A stretch of DNA of 64,000 nucleotides from Streptomyces mirabilis (GCF_039503195.1 NZ_JBCJKP010000001.1:10292001-10356000), one strand, 5' to 3'. Counted from the first letter of the stretch, positions 54,016 to 63,785 are shown. A program made the numbers and translations. Notes: generated from the sequence alone by a model not told the origin.

Positions 54016-54555
54016 ATGCCCTTTCTGGTCACCGCCGTCGTCCTCATCGCCGTGCTCTGTCTGCTGAACCTGCTGCTCACCTTCGGCGTCATACGCAAAC
54101 TCCGTGCCCAGGCCGACGAGAAGGCCGACCGGGTGGCGGACGGCCTGATCATCCCGGCCGGCTCCGCCGTTCCCGGCTTCTCCGCCGTCACCACCGCCGG
54201 TGAGCGGATCACCCGCGAGGGCCTCGGCGAGACCATGCTGGGCTTCTTCTCGCCCGACTGCCGGGCCTGCAAGGAGCGGCTGCCGCTCTTCGTGGAGCAG
54301 GCGCGCACCACGGCCCGCGCGACCGGCCGCAGCGTCCTCGCCGTCGTGCACGGCACCGACGAGGAGGCCCGCGAGCAGGTGGCGGCGCTGTCCGAGGTCG
54401 CCCACGTCGTGGTCGAGCCGGGCGACGGGCCGCTGGGCGAGGCCTTCGACATCACCGGGTACCCGGTCTTCGGCCTGATCACCGTCGACGGCACCCTCAG
54501 TGCCACCGCTTTCGACCCCGGTCGCCTGCCGGCGCCCTCGAAGGCCACGGTCTGA
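54016..54555 (+). CDS. MauD/TlpA-type membrane-anchored thioredoxin
   Basis: A 179-residue protein: an N-terminal helix (about 3-26) anchors a thioredoxin fold. The redox motif is C82-R-A-C85 in F-F-S-P-D-C-R-A-C-K-E-R-L, and the cis-Pro loop is I-T-G-Y-P-V-F-G. The size and anchor match MauD. ATG 54016. With MauE it would make a membrane-side disulfide-forming pair. The 212 bp between the two genes contain short direct repeats (GTAGACGACC twice at the left end) but no recognisable gene. Confidence 0.88.
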   Translation: MPFLVTAVVLIAVLCLLNLLLTFGVIRKLRAQADEKADRVADGLIIPAGSAVPGFSAVTTAGERITREGLGETMLGFFSPDCRACKERLPLFVEQARTTARATGRSVLAVVHGTDEEAREQVAALSEVAHVVVEPGDGPLGEAFDITGYPVFGLITVDGTLSATAFDPGRLPAPSKATV

Positions 54556-54573
54556 CCCGGGCACCGCCCCGGG

Positions 54574-56871
54574 TCAGGAAGGACCGTCGGGCCTCGCCGC
54601 GGCGACCAGACTGGGCTGGAGCCGGCGGGCGGCGTCGAGGTGGTCGGCGGTCCAGATGATGCGGACGGCCGTGTCCGTGGCCTGCCCATGCTCGTCGCTC
54701 AGGTCGCGGCGGAGGGATTCGACCAGCTGTGCCTCGGCCGCGGGGTTGCGCGGCAGCGGATCCCGGACGGGGGCGCTGTGCCCGAGACCGGCCGCCAGAT
54801 CCTGGTACCAGCCGGAGATCTGGCCGGCGGTGCTCAGCAGGACGAGGCCCGCTTCCGCCCGGTTCGGCTCGCTGTCCGGTTCGCAGGCGCGTCGCCACAG
54901 CCCCAGGACCGCGTCCGCCGCGAGGCGCAGCCCCACGATGCCGGTGACCAGGGTGGTCATGTCGGCCAGGGGAACCGGTTTGGCGCCGCGTTCGGCCAGA
55001 TAGCTGCGGAACGCGTCGTCGAGTCTGCGCGCGGCCGCGGCCGCTTCGACGCCCTCCCGCAGCGCGCCCTCGGCAGACGTGGGCGCGGGGGCGCTGCCGC
55101 AGTGGCCGACGGCGTACTGTACCGCGCCCGCCAGATACCGGGCGCTGTCCGTGTACGCCTCGGCGAGCGCCCGGTCGACGGCCGCCGTGGCGCCGCGCGG
55201 CCAGAAGAACAGGCCCACCAGCACGCTCACCGCGCAGCCGATGGCGATGTCCTGGATCCGCAGCAGCACGATGTGCCAGTCGGGGTCCTGGCCGATGTTG
55301 AACAGGATGACGAGGGTGATGGTGAAGGACGCCTGGCCGGCGGCGAAGGAGATGGCGGCGGGGGCGATACCGGCAAGGAGCACGGCGAGGGGCAGCAGAA
55401 ACCAGAGCGCCGTGCCGTGGTGGCCGATCAGTTGCAGCAGCCCGGTGCCGATGATCGAACCCGCGAGGGTGCCGCCCAGGGCGCGGACCGCGTTCTGCCC
55501 GGTGTTGAGGGCGTTCGAGCGCAGCACGGACAGGGTTCCCAGGAGCACCCAGAACGAGTGCTGGACGCTGGTCACGTTGGCGAGGCCGACCGCTATGCCG
55601 AGGCCGAGCGCGCCGCGCAGGCTGTTGTGCAGCCAGACGGACCCCGGCTGAAGGTGGGCGGCGGCTCGCTCGCGCGCCGCCGCCAGCGGTCGGGTCACGG
55701 CGTCGGGCTCGCGGCCCAGCAGACGTTCGAACCAGCTGCGGCGTTCGGCGGCCGCGGCCAGGGCCACGTTGTCCGCGATCTGCAGCGTCGCGAAACCCAG
55801 CTCCTGCGCGCGGAACGAAAGGTCCAGCGCTCCGATGACGGGGTGCACCTGCGAGGGTGTGCCGGCGCCGCCCCCGCGCACGGGCAGCCGGGTGGTGGCG
55901 TTGCGCTCCATGTCGGCCATGGCCTTGCGCAGACTCTCCGAGGCCGCGTGCAGCTCGTCCGGTGAGCCGCGCGGGGCGTCGAGCAGTGCGGCCACCTCGT
56001 CGAGTACGGCCGCGGCGGCCCGGCGTACGGACCGGGCGTCGATGTCGCAGGCCGGTCGACCGTCGAGCGGGGGCGCGCTGTCGGCGAGGATGCTGCTGAG
56101 CCAGGTCAGTTCGTCGACCAGACGGACGAGGGCGCGCGAGCTGGTGGACAGGCCGGTGGGGCGGTACGGGGTGGCGTCGAAGACGGTGCGCAGCTCGGCC
56201 GCCGCCGCGGCGGCCTCGTCGGCTCTGGTACGGCACTGACCGGTGCTCGGCGCGGAAGGCCCGCCGGCCAGGAGGGACGCGTCGGTGCGCAGTTGCTCGG
56301 CGGCCGCACAGCAGACCCGGGCGGCGGGTGCGCTGAGGGGGTCCTCGCTGGGACGGGGCCACAGCAGGGTGACCGCGAGCATGGCGGCGGCTGCCGCGAG
56401 GCCCGCTCCCGCGAGCCGGGCGGGAAGCTCCGCGAACGGGACGGGCGAGGTCACCGGGAGGATGAAGGCCAGCAGCAGTGCGGTCGAGGCGCCCGCGAGG
56501 ACGGAGCTGACCACCCCGGAGAACAGCACCAGGAAACCGATGACGACCATCGCGGTGACCGCGAGCCAGGTCCTGTCGGCCACGAGCGTACCCAGACAGA
56601 TCAGGACGGCCCAGGCCACCGCGAGGCCGAGGTGGGCGCGTAGCCGCTGCACCATCGGACCGGTGAAATCCACGAGCAGCAGCATCGAGAACGCACCGAA
56701 CGCGGCGAAGGTCGCCATCGTCGGTGACCCGATGACCTGGCTGCACAGGGCGAACAGCGCGGGCATGACGAGCGCCGTCCGCCCGGCACGCCGGGTCGCC
56801 GCCAGCTCGGGATCACGGTCGCGCAGCCACGACGTGACCGACCGGGGACGGATTCGACTGGATGTCCGCAC
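54574..56871 (-). CDS. FUSC-family membrane protein
   Basis: A 765-residue protein with two membrane blocks of about five to six helices each (about 30-170 and 410-545) separated and followed by long cytoplasmic helical regions, the layout of FUSC/aromatic-acid-exporter-like proteins. N-T-G-Q-N-A-V-R-A-L-G-G-T is in the second block (FUSC_2). Substrate unknown. Convergent with the thioredoxin gene, with a small CCCGGGC...GCCCCGGG hairpin in the 18-bp gap. Confidence 0.87.
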   Translation of the reverse strand: MRTSSRIRPRSVTSWLRDRDPELAATRRAGRTALVMPALFALCSQVIGSPTMATFAAFGAFSMLLLVDFTGPMVQRLRAHLGLAVAWAVLICLGTLVADRTWLAVTAMVVIGFLVLFSGVVSSVLAGASTALLLAFILPVTSPVPFAELPARLAGAGLAAAAAMLAVTLLWPRPSEDPLSAPAARVCCAAAEQLRTDASLLAGGPSAPSTGQCRTRADEAAAAAAELRTVFDATPYRPTGLSTSSRALVRLVDELTWLSSILADSAPPLDGRPACDIDARSVRRAAAAVLDEVAALLDAPRGSPDELHAASESLRKAMADMERNATTRLPVRGGGAGTPSQVHPVIGALDLSFRAQELGFATLQIADNVALAAAAERRSWFERLLGREPDAVTRPLAAARERAAAHLQPGSVWLHNSLRGALGLGIAVGLANVTSVQHSFWVLLGTLSVLRSNALNTGQNAVRALGGTLAGSIIGTGLLQLIGHHGTALWFLLPLAVLLAGIAPAAISFAAGQASFTITLVILFNIGQDPDWHIVLLRIQDIAIGCAVSVLVGLFFWPRGATAAVDRALAEAYTDSARYLAGAVQYAVGHCGSAPAPTSAEGALREGVEAAAAARRLDDAFRSYLAERGAKPVPLADMTTLVTGIVGLRLAADAVLGLWRRACEPDSEPNRAEAGLVLLSTAGQISGWYQDLAAGLGHSAPVRDPLPRNPAAEAQLVESLRRDLSDEHGQATDTAVRIIWTADHLDAARRLQPSLVAAARPDGPS

Positions 56872-57062
56872 GTGCCCGGCCCCCTCCTGTCGACAGGTCT
56901 ACGCCCCACCGAGTGTGACGTCTCTTCCGGAGCGACGTCATCCGAACACGATCTCTGCTCATGATCCACCCAGGCGTGGCGTGCCCATGGCGTACAGACC
57001 GCCCACGCGATGGGTGCGGAGCGCACCGTCCTACGGAGGTCACCGTCCCGCCGAGGTCGCGG

Positions 57063-57626
57063 TCAGCCGGCGAACGCCTCGTTCAGGCGGACGTTGTAGC
57101 CGTCCTCTTCCATGAGGACGACGGTGACACCGAACGGGGAGGGATGGTCCAGTTCGAGCGGGATGAAGGAGTAGTCGACCGCGGCCTGGACGGGAAGGAC
57201 CAACTCGCCGCCCGGCTGTGGCTCGACGGCGGGCCGCCATGCGGGCTCGGCCGAGCCCCGACCCTCGGGGGAGTGGGATTCGGTGTAGGGGAACTGGTGC
57301 AGCGCATGGCCGTCCTTCGTGGCGTGCACCATGTTCAGACACGGCACGGGGCCGTTGATCGGCAACTGGCAGGCGGTGGCGACGTCGTGGGTCTCCCAGG
57401 CGAGAACGACCTCGTCGGCGCCGGCCGCCGCGGCGATGTTCGCGAGCTCGGCGATGCCGGTGAGCGCGTCCTTGCCGGGCTCGGTCGGCCGCACCCAGAT
57501 CAGGCCGACCAACTCGCCGCGCACCAGCGGCATGATGACCGGCCGTGGCACGGCGCCCTCGGCGAGCCCCGCGGAGTACGCGCTCTTCATCGACTCCACC
57601 AGCGCGTCCCACGTCTGTGCATCCAT
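57063..57626 (-). CDS. Conserved hypothetical protein
   Basis: A 187-residue soluble acidic protein I cannot assign. Visible: M-D-A-Q-T-W-D-A-L-V-E-S-M, I-W-V-R-P-T-E-P-G-K-D-A-L, A-A-G-A-D-E-V-V-L-A-W-E-T-H-D-V. The start at 57626 is an ATG. No membrane helix or signal. The neighbouring carbonic anhydrase gene ends upstream on the same side of the window, but the two share no overlap. Confidence 0.65.
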   Translation of the reverse strand: MDAQTWDALVESMKSAYSAGLAEGAVPRPVIMPLVRGELVGLIWVRPTEPGKDALTGIAELANIAAAAGADEVVLAWETHDVATACQLPINGPVPCLNMVHATKDGHALHQFPYTESHSPEGRGSAEPAWRPAVEPQPGGELVLPVQAAVDYSFIPLELDHPSPFGVTVVLMEEDGYNVRLNEAFAG

Positions 57627-57709
57627 GAACTCACCCTCGTCGCCCGCCTGTGTCCGATCAGGCTGACCCTGTCATGCGGGCCGTGCCCTCCGCCAGCGGC
57701 TCGGACCGG

Positions 57710-58444
57710 TCAGGCGGGCGCTCCGGCCAGGACTTCCACCTTGCCGGTGTCGAGCGAGTAGTAGGCGCCGACCACGGCGAGGGCACCCTTCTTCACGAGG
57801 GGGGCCAGGTCCTGATTGGACCGCAGGTCGGCGGCGGTCAGCGTGACCTGCGCGCGGGCCATGGAATCCACCGGGTCGGCACCGCCCACACGGACCGCCT
57901 GCTCGTACGCCGGACGCAGGGCCTTGGCGATCGCCTCCAGATTGCCGGGCAGCGGTTTGTCGTCACGGATGGAGTTGTACGCCGCCTCGATGGCGCCGCA
58001 GCGTTGATGCCCGAGCACCACGATGAGCGGAGTGCCGCTCGTCATGGGCCCGTACTCCACGGAACCCGTGACCACCGGACCGATGGCCTCCCCACCCGTA
58101 CGCATCACGTACAGGTCACCCAGCCCGGTGTCGAAGAGGAGTTCGGGCGGCACCCGGGAGTCGATGCAGGAGAGGATCGCCCCGAAGGGCTTCTGCTTCT
58201 CGGCCACGAACTGGCGCCGGTCCGGATCGCGGTCGGGATGTCGAAGTTCGCCGCTCACCCAGCGCTTGTTGCCCTCCATGAGCCTGGTGAACGCCGCGGC
58301 GGGCGTGGTCGGCGGCGGTTCCGGCGGAGCGGTGGTCACCGACGAGGCGGCGCTCGTCGGCGAACACCCCGCGAGCGTGACCGTGGCAGCCACGAGGCCG
58401 CCGACGAGAAGAACTCTGCGATCGGGATGTCCCGCTCTGTCCAT
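57710..58444 (-). CDS. Beta-carbonic anhydrase, exported lipoprotein
   Basis: A 244-residue enzyme with zinc ligands C93 (S-C-I-D-S-R), H146 and C149 (L-G-H-Q-R-C-G); D95-R97 form the catalytic dyad. The N-terminus has D-R-R-V-L-L-V-G-G and lipobox L-A-G-C (C27), i.e. a Tat-like or Sec lipoprotein signal, so the enzyme would sit outside the membrane. Interconverts CO2 and bicarbonate. Most beta-class enzymes are cytoplasmic. ATG 58444. Confidence 0.88.
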   Translation of the reverse strand: MDRAGHPDRRVLLVGGLVAATVTLAGCSPTSAASSVTTAPPEPPPTTPAAAFTRLMEGNKRWVSGELRHPDRDPDRRQFVAEKQKPFGAILSCIDSRVPPELLFDTGLGDLYVMRTGGEAIGPVVTGSVEYGPMTSGTPLIVVLGHQRCGAIEAAYNSIRDDKPLPGNLEAIAKALRPAYEQAVRVGGADPVDSMARAQVTLTAADLRSNQDLAPLVKKGALAVVGAYYSLDTGKVEVLAGAPA

Positions 58445-58619
58445 CAGCCCTGACCTCTCAGTCCACCGAGACGTCTCCGTACGTCTTGGCCGGGGGCGAT
58501 TGTGCAGTGCGGTGAGGGAACTGGACGGGAGGCACACGCGGGCGCGGGCGACTCCGCCACCGATGGCCCACGGCCCGGAGCCCCGGAACGGTGGGTGGCG
58601 GAGCGTCACAGCCGGCCGG

Positions 58620-59093
58620 TCAGATGCCCATCGACGCCATCTCGATCGCCGACCGGTAGTTCGCTGCCGCGGTCACCACGCAGGCCCGATAGGTCCGGTT
58701 GTCCTTCACGACGAGGAAGTAGTCCTTGAGGTTCTTCCAGTAGCTGAGCAGGTAGCCGATGCCCGGGAGGAAGCCGGGTGGCCGGGGTACCAGCGCGAAG
58801 GCCTCGGAGCACCGGAGGATTTCGCCGCTGGCCTGGGAAAGGACGTCGGCGACGTCGGGGTTCATGTTCCAGCCTGCGGCCAGGTCGGCGTTCCAGATGG
58901 AGGCGGCCACCTCCCGCAGGTGGGCCTCCTCCTCCGGGGAGAAGTCGCTCTGGCCGCCGGCGTGCACGGCCGCCCGGAGTGTCGCGGCGGGGGACGGCCC
59001 GGCGGCGGCCGAGGCCGCCGTCCCCGAGACTCCGAGCAGAAGTGCGGCTGTTGTGGCCGCCGCCACCGTGTACGTGGCCCGTCTGCAGCCCAT
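58620..59093 (-). CDS. Small secreted protein of unknown function
   Basis: A 157-residue protein with a Sec signal (R-R-A-T-Y-T-V-A-A-A-T-T-A-A-L-L-L-G, cleavage after A-S-A). The mature part is helical: S-P-E-E-E-A-H-L-R-E-V-A-A-S-I-W-N, and ends with two cysteines (I-L-R-C, R-A-C-V) that could pair. No family recognised. ATG 59093. Confidence 0.7.
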   Translation of the reverse strand: MGCRRATYTVAAATTAALLLGVSGTAASAAAGPSPAATLRAAVHAGGQSDFSPEEEAHLREVAASIWNADLAAGWNMNPDVADVLSQASGEILRCSEAFALVPRPPGFLPGIGYLLSYWKNLKDYFLVVKDNRTYRACVVTAAANYRSAIEMASMGI

Positions 59094-59471
59094 GCTGATC
59101 GGTCCCCTCCGCGGATGCGCCCGGGGCCTGCCGCCCGGGCAGGGCCGACGCTGTCATGTGCCGTACATACGGGTCAACGGCGACAATCTGCCACCCGCGG
59201 CCGACGGTTGCTTCTTGACGGTGGCGCACCAGGACGCCGCACGAGACGCCGTCGTACGGAGGCAGCTAGGCATCCGCCGGGGCACGCGGGGCACCATGAT
59301 GGTGGCGGGAACCACCCGTGCGGGCGACGACGTACGTCCGCCCTGGACGGCACACCCCGAATTCGCGGTGTTCCGAGAGGGGCATGGACGGGAGTGGCCC
59401 GGTTCACATGGCATAACGGGGGCGTCACCGACAGCATGGTCCTCGTCACCGGCAGGCCGAAGGGATCCAGG
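59094..59471. other. Divergent intergenic region, no gene
   Basis: About 380 bp between the leftward secreted-protein gene and rightward pyruvate carboxylase. Must hold both promoters; no motif of the island class and no recognisable riboswitch seen. Confidence 0.5.
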
Positions 59472-62400
59472 ATGTTCCGCAAGGTGCTGGTCGCCAACCG
59501 CGGCGAGATTGCGATTCGCGCGTTCCGCGCTGGCTATGAACTGGGCGCGCGAACCGTGGCCGTCTTCCCTCATGAGGACCGCAACTCGCTGCACAGGCTG
59601 AAGGCCGACGAGGCCTACGAGATCGGCGAGCCGGGGCACCCGGTACGGGCCTATCTCTCCGTGGAGGAGGTCGTCCGTGCCGCACGCAAGGCGGGTGCGG
59701 ACGCCGTCTACCCGGGCTACGGGTTCCTGTCCGAGAACCCGGAACTGGCGCGCGCCTGCGAGGAGGCGGGCGTCACGTTCGTCGGTCCGGACGCCGCCAC
59801 GCTCGAGCTGACGGGAAACAAGGCCCGCGCCGTGGCCGCAGCCCGGGCGGCCGGCGTGCCGGTCCTCGGCTCCTCGGCGCCCTCCACCGACGTCGACGAA
59901 CTGGTCCGCGCCGCCGAGGACGTGGGCTTTCCCGTGTTCGTCAAGGCGGTCGCGGGCGGCGGAGGGCGCGGTATGCGGCGGGTCGAGGACCCGGCCACAC
60001 TGCGTGAGTCCATCGAGGCGGCCTCCCGCGAGGCGACATCGGCGTTCGGCGACCCCACCGTCTTCCTGGAGAAGGCGGTCATCGATCCCCGCCACATCGA
60101 GGTGCAGATCCTCGCCGACGGACAGGGCAACGTCATCCACCTGTTCGAGCGTGACTGCTCGGTGCAGCGCCGCCACCAGAAGGTGATCGAGCTGGCGCCC
60201 GCGCCGAACCTCGATCCGGCCCTGCGGGACCGGATCTGCGCCGACGCGGTGCGGTTCGCCCGCGAGATCGGCTACCGCAACGCCGGCACCGTGGAGTTCC
60301 TCCTCGACCGCGACGGCAACCACGTCTTCATCGAGATGAACCCGCGCATCCAGGTGGAACACACGGTCACGGAGGAGGTCACCGACGTCGACCTCGTCCA
60401 GGCCCAGCTGCGCATCGCCTCGGGCGAGTCGCTGGCGGACCTCGGGCTCTCCCAGGAGACGGTCACCCTGCGCGGTGCCGCGCTCCAGTGCCGTATCACC
60501 ACCGAGGATCCGGCGAACGGCTTCCGCCCTGACACCGGCCGGATCAGCGCCTACCGTTCGCCGGGCGGCTCGGGTATCCGCCTGGACGGCGGTACCACCC
60601 ACGCGGGTACGGAGATCAGCGCGCACTTCGACTCGATGCTGGTCAAGCTCACCTGCCGGGGCCGGGACTTCAAGTCCGCGATCGGCCGCGCCCGGCGTGC
60701 CGTGGCCGAGTTCCGCATCCGGGGCGTCGCCACTAACATCCCGTTCCTCCAAGCCGTGCTGGACGACCCCGACTTCCAGGCCGGGCGGGTCACGACGTCG
60801 TTCATCGAACAGCGACCGCACCTGCTCACCGCCCGCCACTCCGCCGACCGCGGCACCAAGCTGCTCACCTACCTCGCCGATGTCACGGTGAACAAGCCGC
60901 ACGGCGAACGCCCCGAGCTGATCGACCCGGTCACCAAGCTGCCCCCGCTGCCCGCCGGTGAGCCGCCCGCGGGTTCCCGGCAGCGCCTCGTCGAACTCGG
61001 CCCGGAAGGCTTCGCCCGGCACCTGCGCGAGTCGCCGACCATCGGCGTCACCGACACCACCTTCCGCGACGCCCACCAGTCCCTGCTCGCCACCCGGGTG
61101 CGCACCAAGGACCTCCTCGCCGTCGCCCCGGCCGTGGCCCGGACCCTGCCCGAGCTGCTGTCCCTGGAATGCTGGGGCGGCGCCACCTACGACGTCGCCC
61201 TGCGCTTCCTCGCCGAGGACCCCTGGGAACGCCTGGCGGCCCTGCGTGAGGCCGTGCCCAACATCTGTCTCCAGATGCTGCTGCGCGGCCGCAACACCGT
61301 CGGCTACACGCCCTACCCGACCGAGGTGACCGACGCCTTCGTCCAGGAGGCCGCCGCCACCGGCATCGACATCTTCCGCATCTTCGACGCGCTCAACGAC
61401 GTCGGTCAGATGCGCCCGGCCATCGACGCCGTACGGGAGACCGGGACGGCGATCGCCGAGGTCGCCCTGTGCTACACCTCCGACCTGTCCGACCCGTCGG
61501 AGCGGCTGTACACCCTGGACTACTACCTCCGCCTCGCGGAGCAGATCGTGGATGCCGGCGCGCACGTCCTGGCCGTCAAGGACATGGCCGGTCTGCTGCG
61601 GGCACCCGCCGCGGCCACGCTCGTGTCGGCGCTGCGCCGCGAGTTCGACCTGCCGGTGCACCTGCACACCCACGACACCGCGGGCGGTCAGCTCGCCACC
61701 TACCTCGCCGCGATCCAGGCCGGCGCCGACGCGGTGGACGGCGCGGTCGCCTCCATGGCGGGCACCACCTCCCAGCCGTCGCTGTCGGCGATCGTCGCCG
61801 CCACGGACCACTCCGACCGGCCCACCGGCCTGGACCTGAGGGCCGTCGGTGACCTGGAGCCGTACTGGGAGAGCGTCCGCAGGATCTACGCGCCCTTCGA
61901 GGCGGGCCTGGCCTCGCCGACCGGACGCGTCTACCACCACGAGATCCCCGGCGGCCAGCTGTCCAACCTGCGCACCCAGGCGGTCGCCCTCGGCCTCGGC
62001 GACCGCTTCGAGGACATCGAGGCGATGTACGAGGCGGCGGACCGCATCCTGGGCCACCTGGTCAAGGTCACCCCCTCCTCCAAGGTCGTCGGTGACCTCG
62101 CCCTGCACCTGGTGGGTGCCGGGGTGGCGCCGGAGGACTTCGAGGCGACACCGGACAGGTTCGACATCCCCGACTCCGTCATCGGCTTCCTGCGCGGCGA
62201 ACTGGGCACCCCGCCCGGCGGCTGGCCGGAGCCGTTCCGCACCAAGGCGCTTCAAGGCCGTGCAGAGGCCAAGCCCGTACCGGGGCTGAGCGCCGAGGAC
62301 CGTACGGGCCTGGAGAAGTCCCGGCGTTCGACCCTCAACCGGCTGCTGTTCCCCGGGCCGACGCGCGACTTCGACACCCGCCGCCAGGCCTACGGTGACA

Positions 62401-62846
62401 CCAGCGTGCTGGACAGCAAGGACTTCTTCTACGGGCTGCGCCCCGCCAAGGAGTACTCCGTCGACCTCGAGCCCGGCGTGCGGCTCCTCATCGAGCTCCA
62501 GGCCATCGGCGAGGCGGACGAACGCGGTATGCGCACCGTGATGTCCTCCCTGAACGGCCAACTGCGGCCGATCCAGGTCCGGGACAACGCGGCGGCTTCC
62601 GACGTACCGGTGACCGAGAAGGCCGACAGGGCCAACCCCGGACACGTGGCGGCGCCGTTCGCCGGTGTGGTGACGCTCGCGGTCGCCGAGGGCGACGAGG
62701 TGGAGGCCGGTGCGACCGTGGCCACCATCGAGGCGATGAAGATGGAGGCCTCCATCACCGCCCCGAAGGCCGGCCGGGTGACCAGGCTGGCCATCAACCG
62801 GATCCAGCAGGTGGAAGGCGGCGACCTGCTCATCGAGGTCGGCTGA
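59472..62846 (+). CDS. pyc: Pyruvate carboxylase
   Basis: A 1124-residue biotin enzyme making oxaloacetate from pyruvate, bicarbonate and ATP. Biotin carboxylase domain 1-450 (L-V-A-N-R-G-E-I-A-I-R, A-V-A-G-G-G-G-R-G-M-R, H-I-E-V-Q), carboxyltransferase about 525-830 (D-T-T-F-R-D-A-H-Q-S-L-L, L-E-C-W-G-G-A-T-Y-D-V-A), and C-terminal biotinyl domain with the biotin Lys in I-E-A-M-K-M-E-A. I start at ATG 59472, where the carboxylase fold begins; a longer in-frame extension exists but is arginine-rich and unlike coding sequence. Anaplerotic; its bicarbonate could be supplied in part by carbonic anhydrase (inference). Confidence 0.96.
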   Translation: MFRKVLVANRGEIAIRAFRAGYELGARTVAVFPHEDRNSLHRLKADEAYEIGEPGHPVRAYLSVEEVVRAARKAGADAVYPGYGFLSENPELARACEEAGVTFVGPDAATLELTGNKARAVAAARAAGVPVLGSSAPSTDVDELVRAAEDVGFPVFVKAVAGGGGRGMRRVEDPATLRESIEAASREATSAFGDPTVFLEKAVIDPRHIEVQILADGQGNVIHLFERDCSVQRRHQKVIELAPAPNLDPALRDRICADAVRFAREIGYRNAGTVEFLLDRDGNHVFIEMNPRIQVEHTVTEEVTDVDLVQAQLRIASGESLADLGLSQETVTLRGAALQCRITTEDPANGFRPDTGRISAYRSPGGSGIRLDGGTTHAGTEISAHFDSMLVKLTCRGRDFKSAIGRARRAVAEFRIRGVATNIPFLQAVLDDPDFQAGRVTTSFIEQRPHLLTARHSADRGTKLLTYLADVTVNKPHGERPELIDPVTKLPPLPAGEPPAGSRQRLVELGPEGFARHLRESPTIGVTDTTFRDAHQSLLATRVRTKDLLAVAPAVARTLPELLSLECWGGATYDVALRFLAEDPWERLAALREAVPNICLQMLLRGRNTVGYTPYPTEVTDAFVQEAAATGIDIFRIFDALNDVGQMRPAIDAVRETGTAIAEVALCYTSDLSDPSERLYTLDYYLRLAEQIVDAGAHVLAVKDMAGLLRAPAAATLVSALRREFDLPVHLHTHDTAGGQLATYLAAIQAGADAVDGAVASMAGTTSQPSLSAIVAATDHSDRPTGLDLRAVGDLEPYWESVRRIYAPFEAGLASPTGRVYHHEIPGGQLSNLRTQAVALGLGDRFEDIEAMYEAADRILGHLVKVTPSSKVVGDLALHLVGAGVAPEDFEATPDRFDIPDSVIGFLRGELGTPPGGWPEPFRTKALQGRAEAKPVPGLSAEDRTGLEKSRRSTLNRLLFPGPTRDFDTRRQAYGDTSVLDSKDFFYGLRPAKEYSVDLEPGVRLLIELQAIGEADERGMRTVMSSLNGQLRPIQVRDNAAASDVPVTEKADRANPGHVAAPFAGVVTLAVAEGDEVEAGATVATIEAMKMEASITAPKAGRVTRLAINRIQQVEGGDLLIEVG

Positions 62847-63010
62847 GGCTGGTCACGGTGCACGCGCGCACCGTCAGGACCGACCTGCGCCGCCCGCCTG
62901 ATCTTCGACAGGCGGGCGGCGAGCGGGGTGCTACGGAGCCGCGGCGCGGACTGCGACGGTGTCGCGCGAGCGGGTGTCGCGGCCGGCCGTGTGCGGACGC
63001 CAGTGCCGCA

Positions 63011-63329
63011 TCAGGCGACGTTCGCCCTGCCGACCACCTTGCGTAGGCGTTTGTCGACAGCGTGCTTGTTCCGCCAGATGCCACGGGCCGCGACGTCTGC
63101 GTGGACCCGCTTGGAGGAGCACGCCTTGTCTGCGAGCAGCACGGCCGGGGTGGTTCGTGGTCTGCCGCGGCCGAGTCGCGGGACCCGGATGTCGCCCAGC
63201 ATGAGGGGGAGGACCTGCGCGTCGTGGACCTGGCCCGGAGTGACTACGACGGCCGGCGGGTGGCCGTTGCCGTCTGCCAGGGACCGAACTCGCCAGGCGT
63301 GCCCACCGCTCGTCGGTCAGCAGACGCAC
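63011..63329 (-). pseudogene. IS5-family transposase remnant
   Basis: Minus strand reads R-L-L-T-D-E-R-W-A-R-L-A (transposase start), a deletion and frame change, then A-D-G-N-G-H-P-P-A-V-V-V-T-P-G-Q-V, G-R-G-R-P-R-T-T-P-A-V-L-L-A-D-K and S-S-K-R-V-H. These are the DDE core and the D-K-A-Y-S-S region of IS5-type transposases (here D-K-A-C-S-S). The gene is internally deleted and frameshifted. Confidence 0.7.
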
Positions 63330-63349
63330 GCGCGCGGGAAGCCGTCATC

Positions 63350-63785
63350 GTTCAGGTCCGCATGGCTCACGTGGCGTGCGCTCGGCGTCATCGCTACCAG
63401 GTCGGGGCACCCAGCCTCGTCAGGGTCACGGCATGCTCCACCTGTGCGGTGACGGCGGCCTCGAAGAAAGGGTCCAGCGCCCGGTGCAGGCGCTGTTCCT
63501 CGGTCGGGTCGATCGTGACCATCGCAGGCAACCGGCCGCGCAGCTCGACCAGGTGCCGCCCGGTGGGACGGACTACGATCGACTGGCCGGTCGGGCGCAG
63601 CACGCGGTGGAACTCGGCCGGGTTGTGCGGGGCGAACATGTCCAGTACGACATCGGCCACCCCGTCGGTCAGCGGGAAGGGACGGAAGATGTCCCAGGCC
63701 ACCGCGGCGGCTCGGTCGTGGGCACGGGCTGCCGAGCGCCGCGCGCACCGATGTGTCCAGACCCAGACCACGCGCGCCGCGGCGG
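63350..63785 (-). pseudogene. rRNA guanine-N1 methyltransferase (RlmA-like) remnant
   Basis: Minus strand reads A-A-V-A-W-D-I-F-R-P-F-P-L-T-D-G-V-A-D-V-V-L-D-M, F-A-P-H-N-P-A-E-F-H-R-V-L-R-P-T-G and, after a frameshift, L-V-A-M-T-P-S-A-R-H-V-S. This is the SAM-binding half of RlmA-type methyltransferases. The N-terminal zinc region is gone, a further frameshift lies near 63770, and the IS5 remnant abuts its 3' end. Confidence 0.65.

Noticed and set aside
59154..62645. Very long leftward reading frame opposite pyruvate carboxylase
   Set aside because: It is the mirror frame of a GC-rich gene; composition (G, V, R, H-rich) shows no domain, and the plus strand encodes a complete biotin enzyme.
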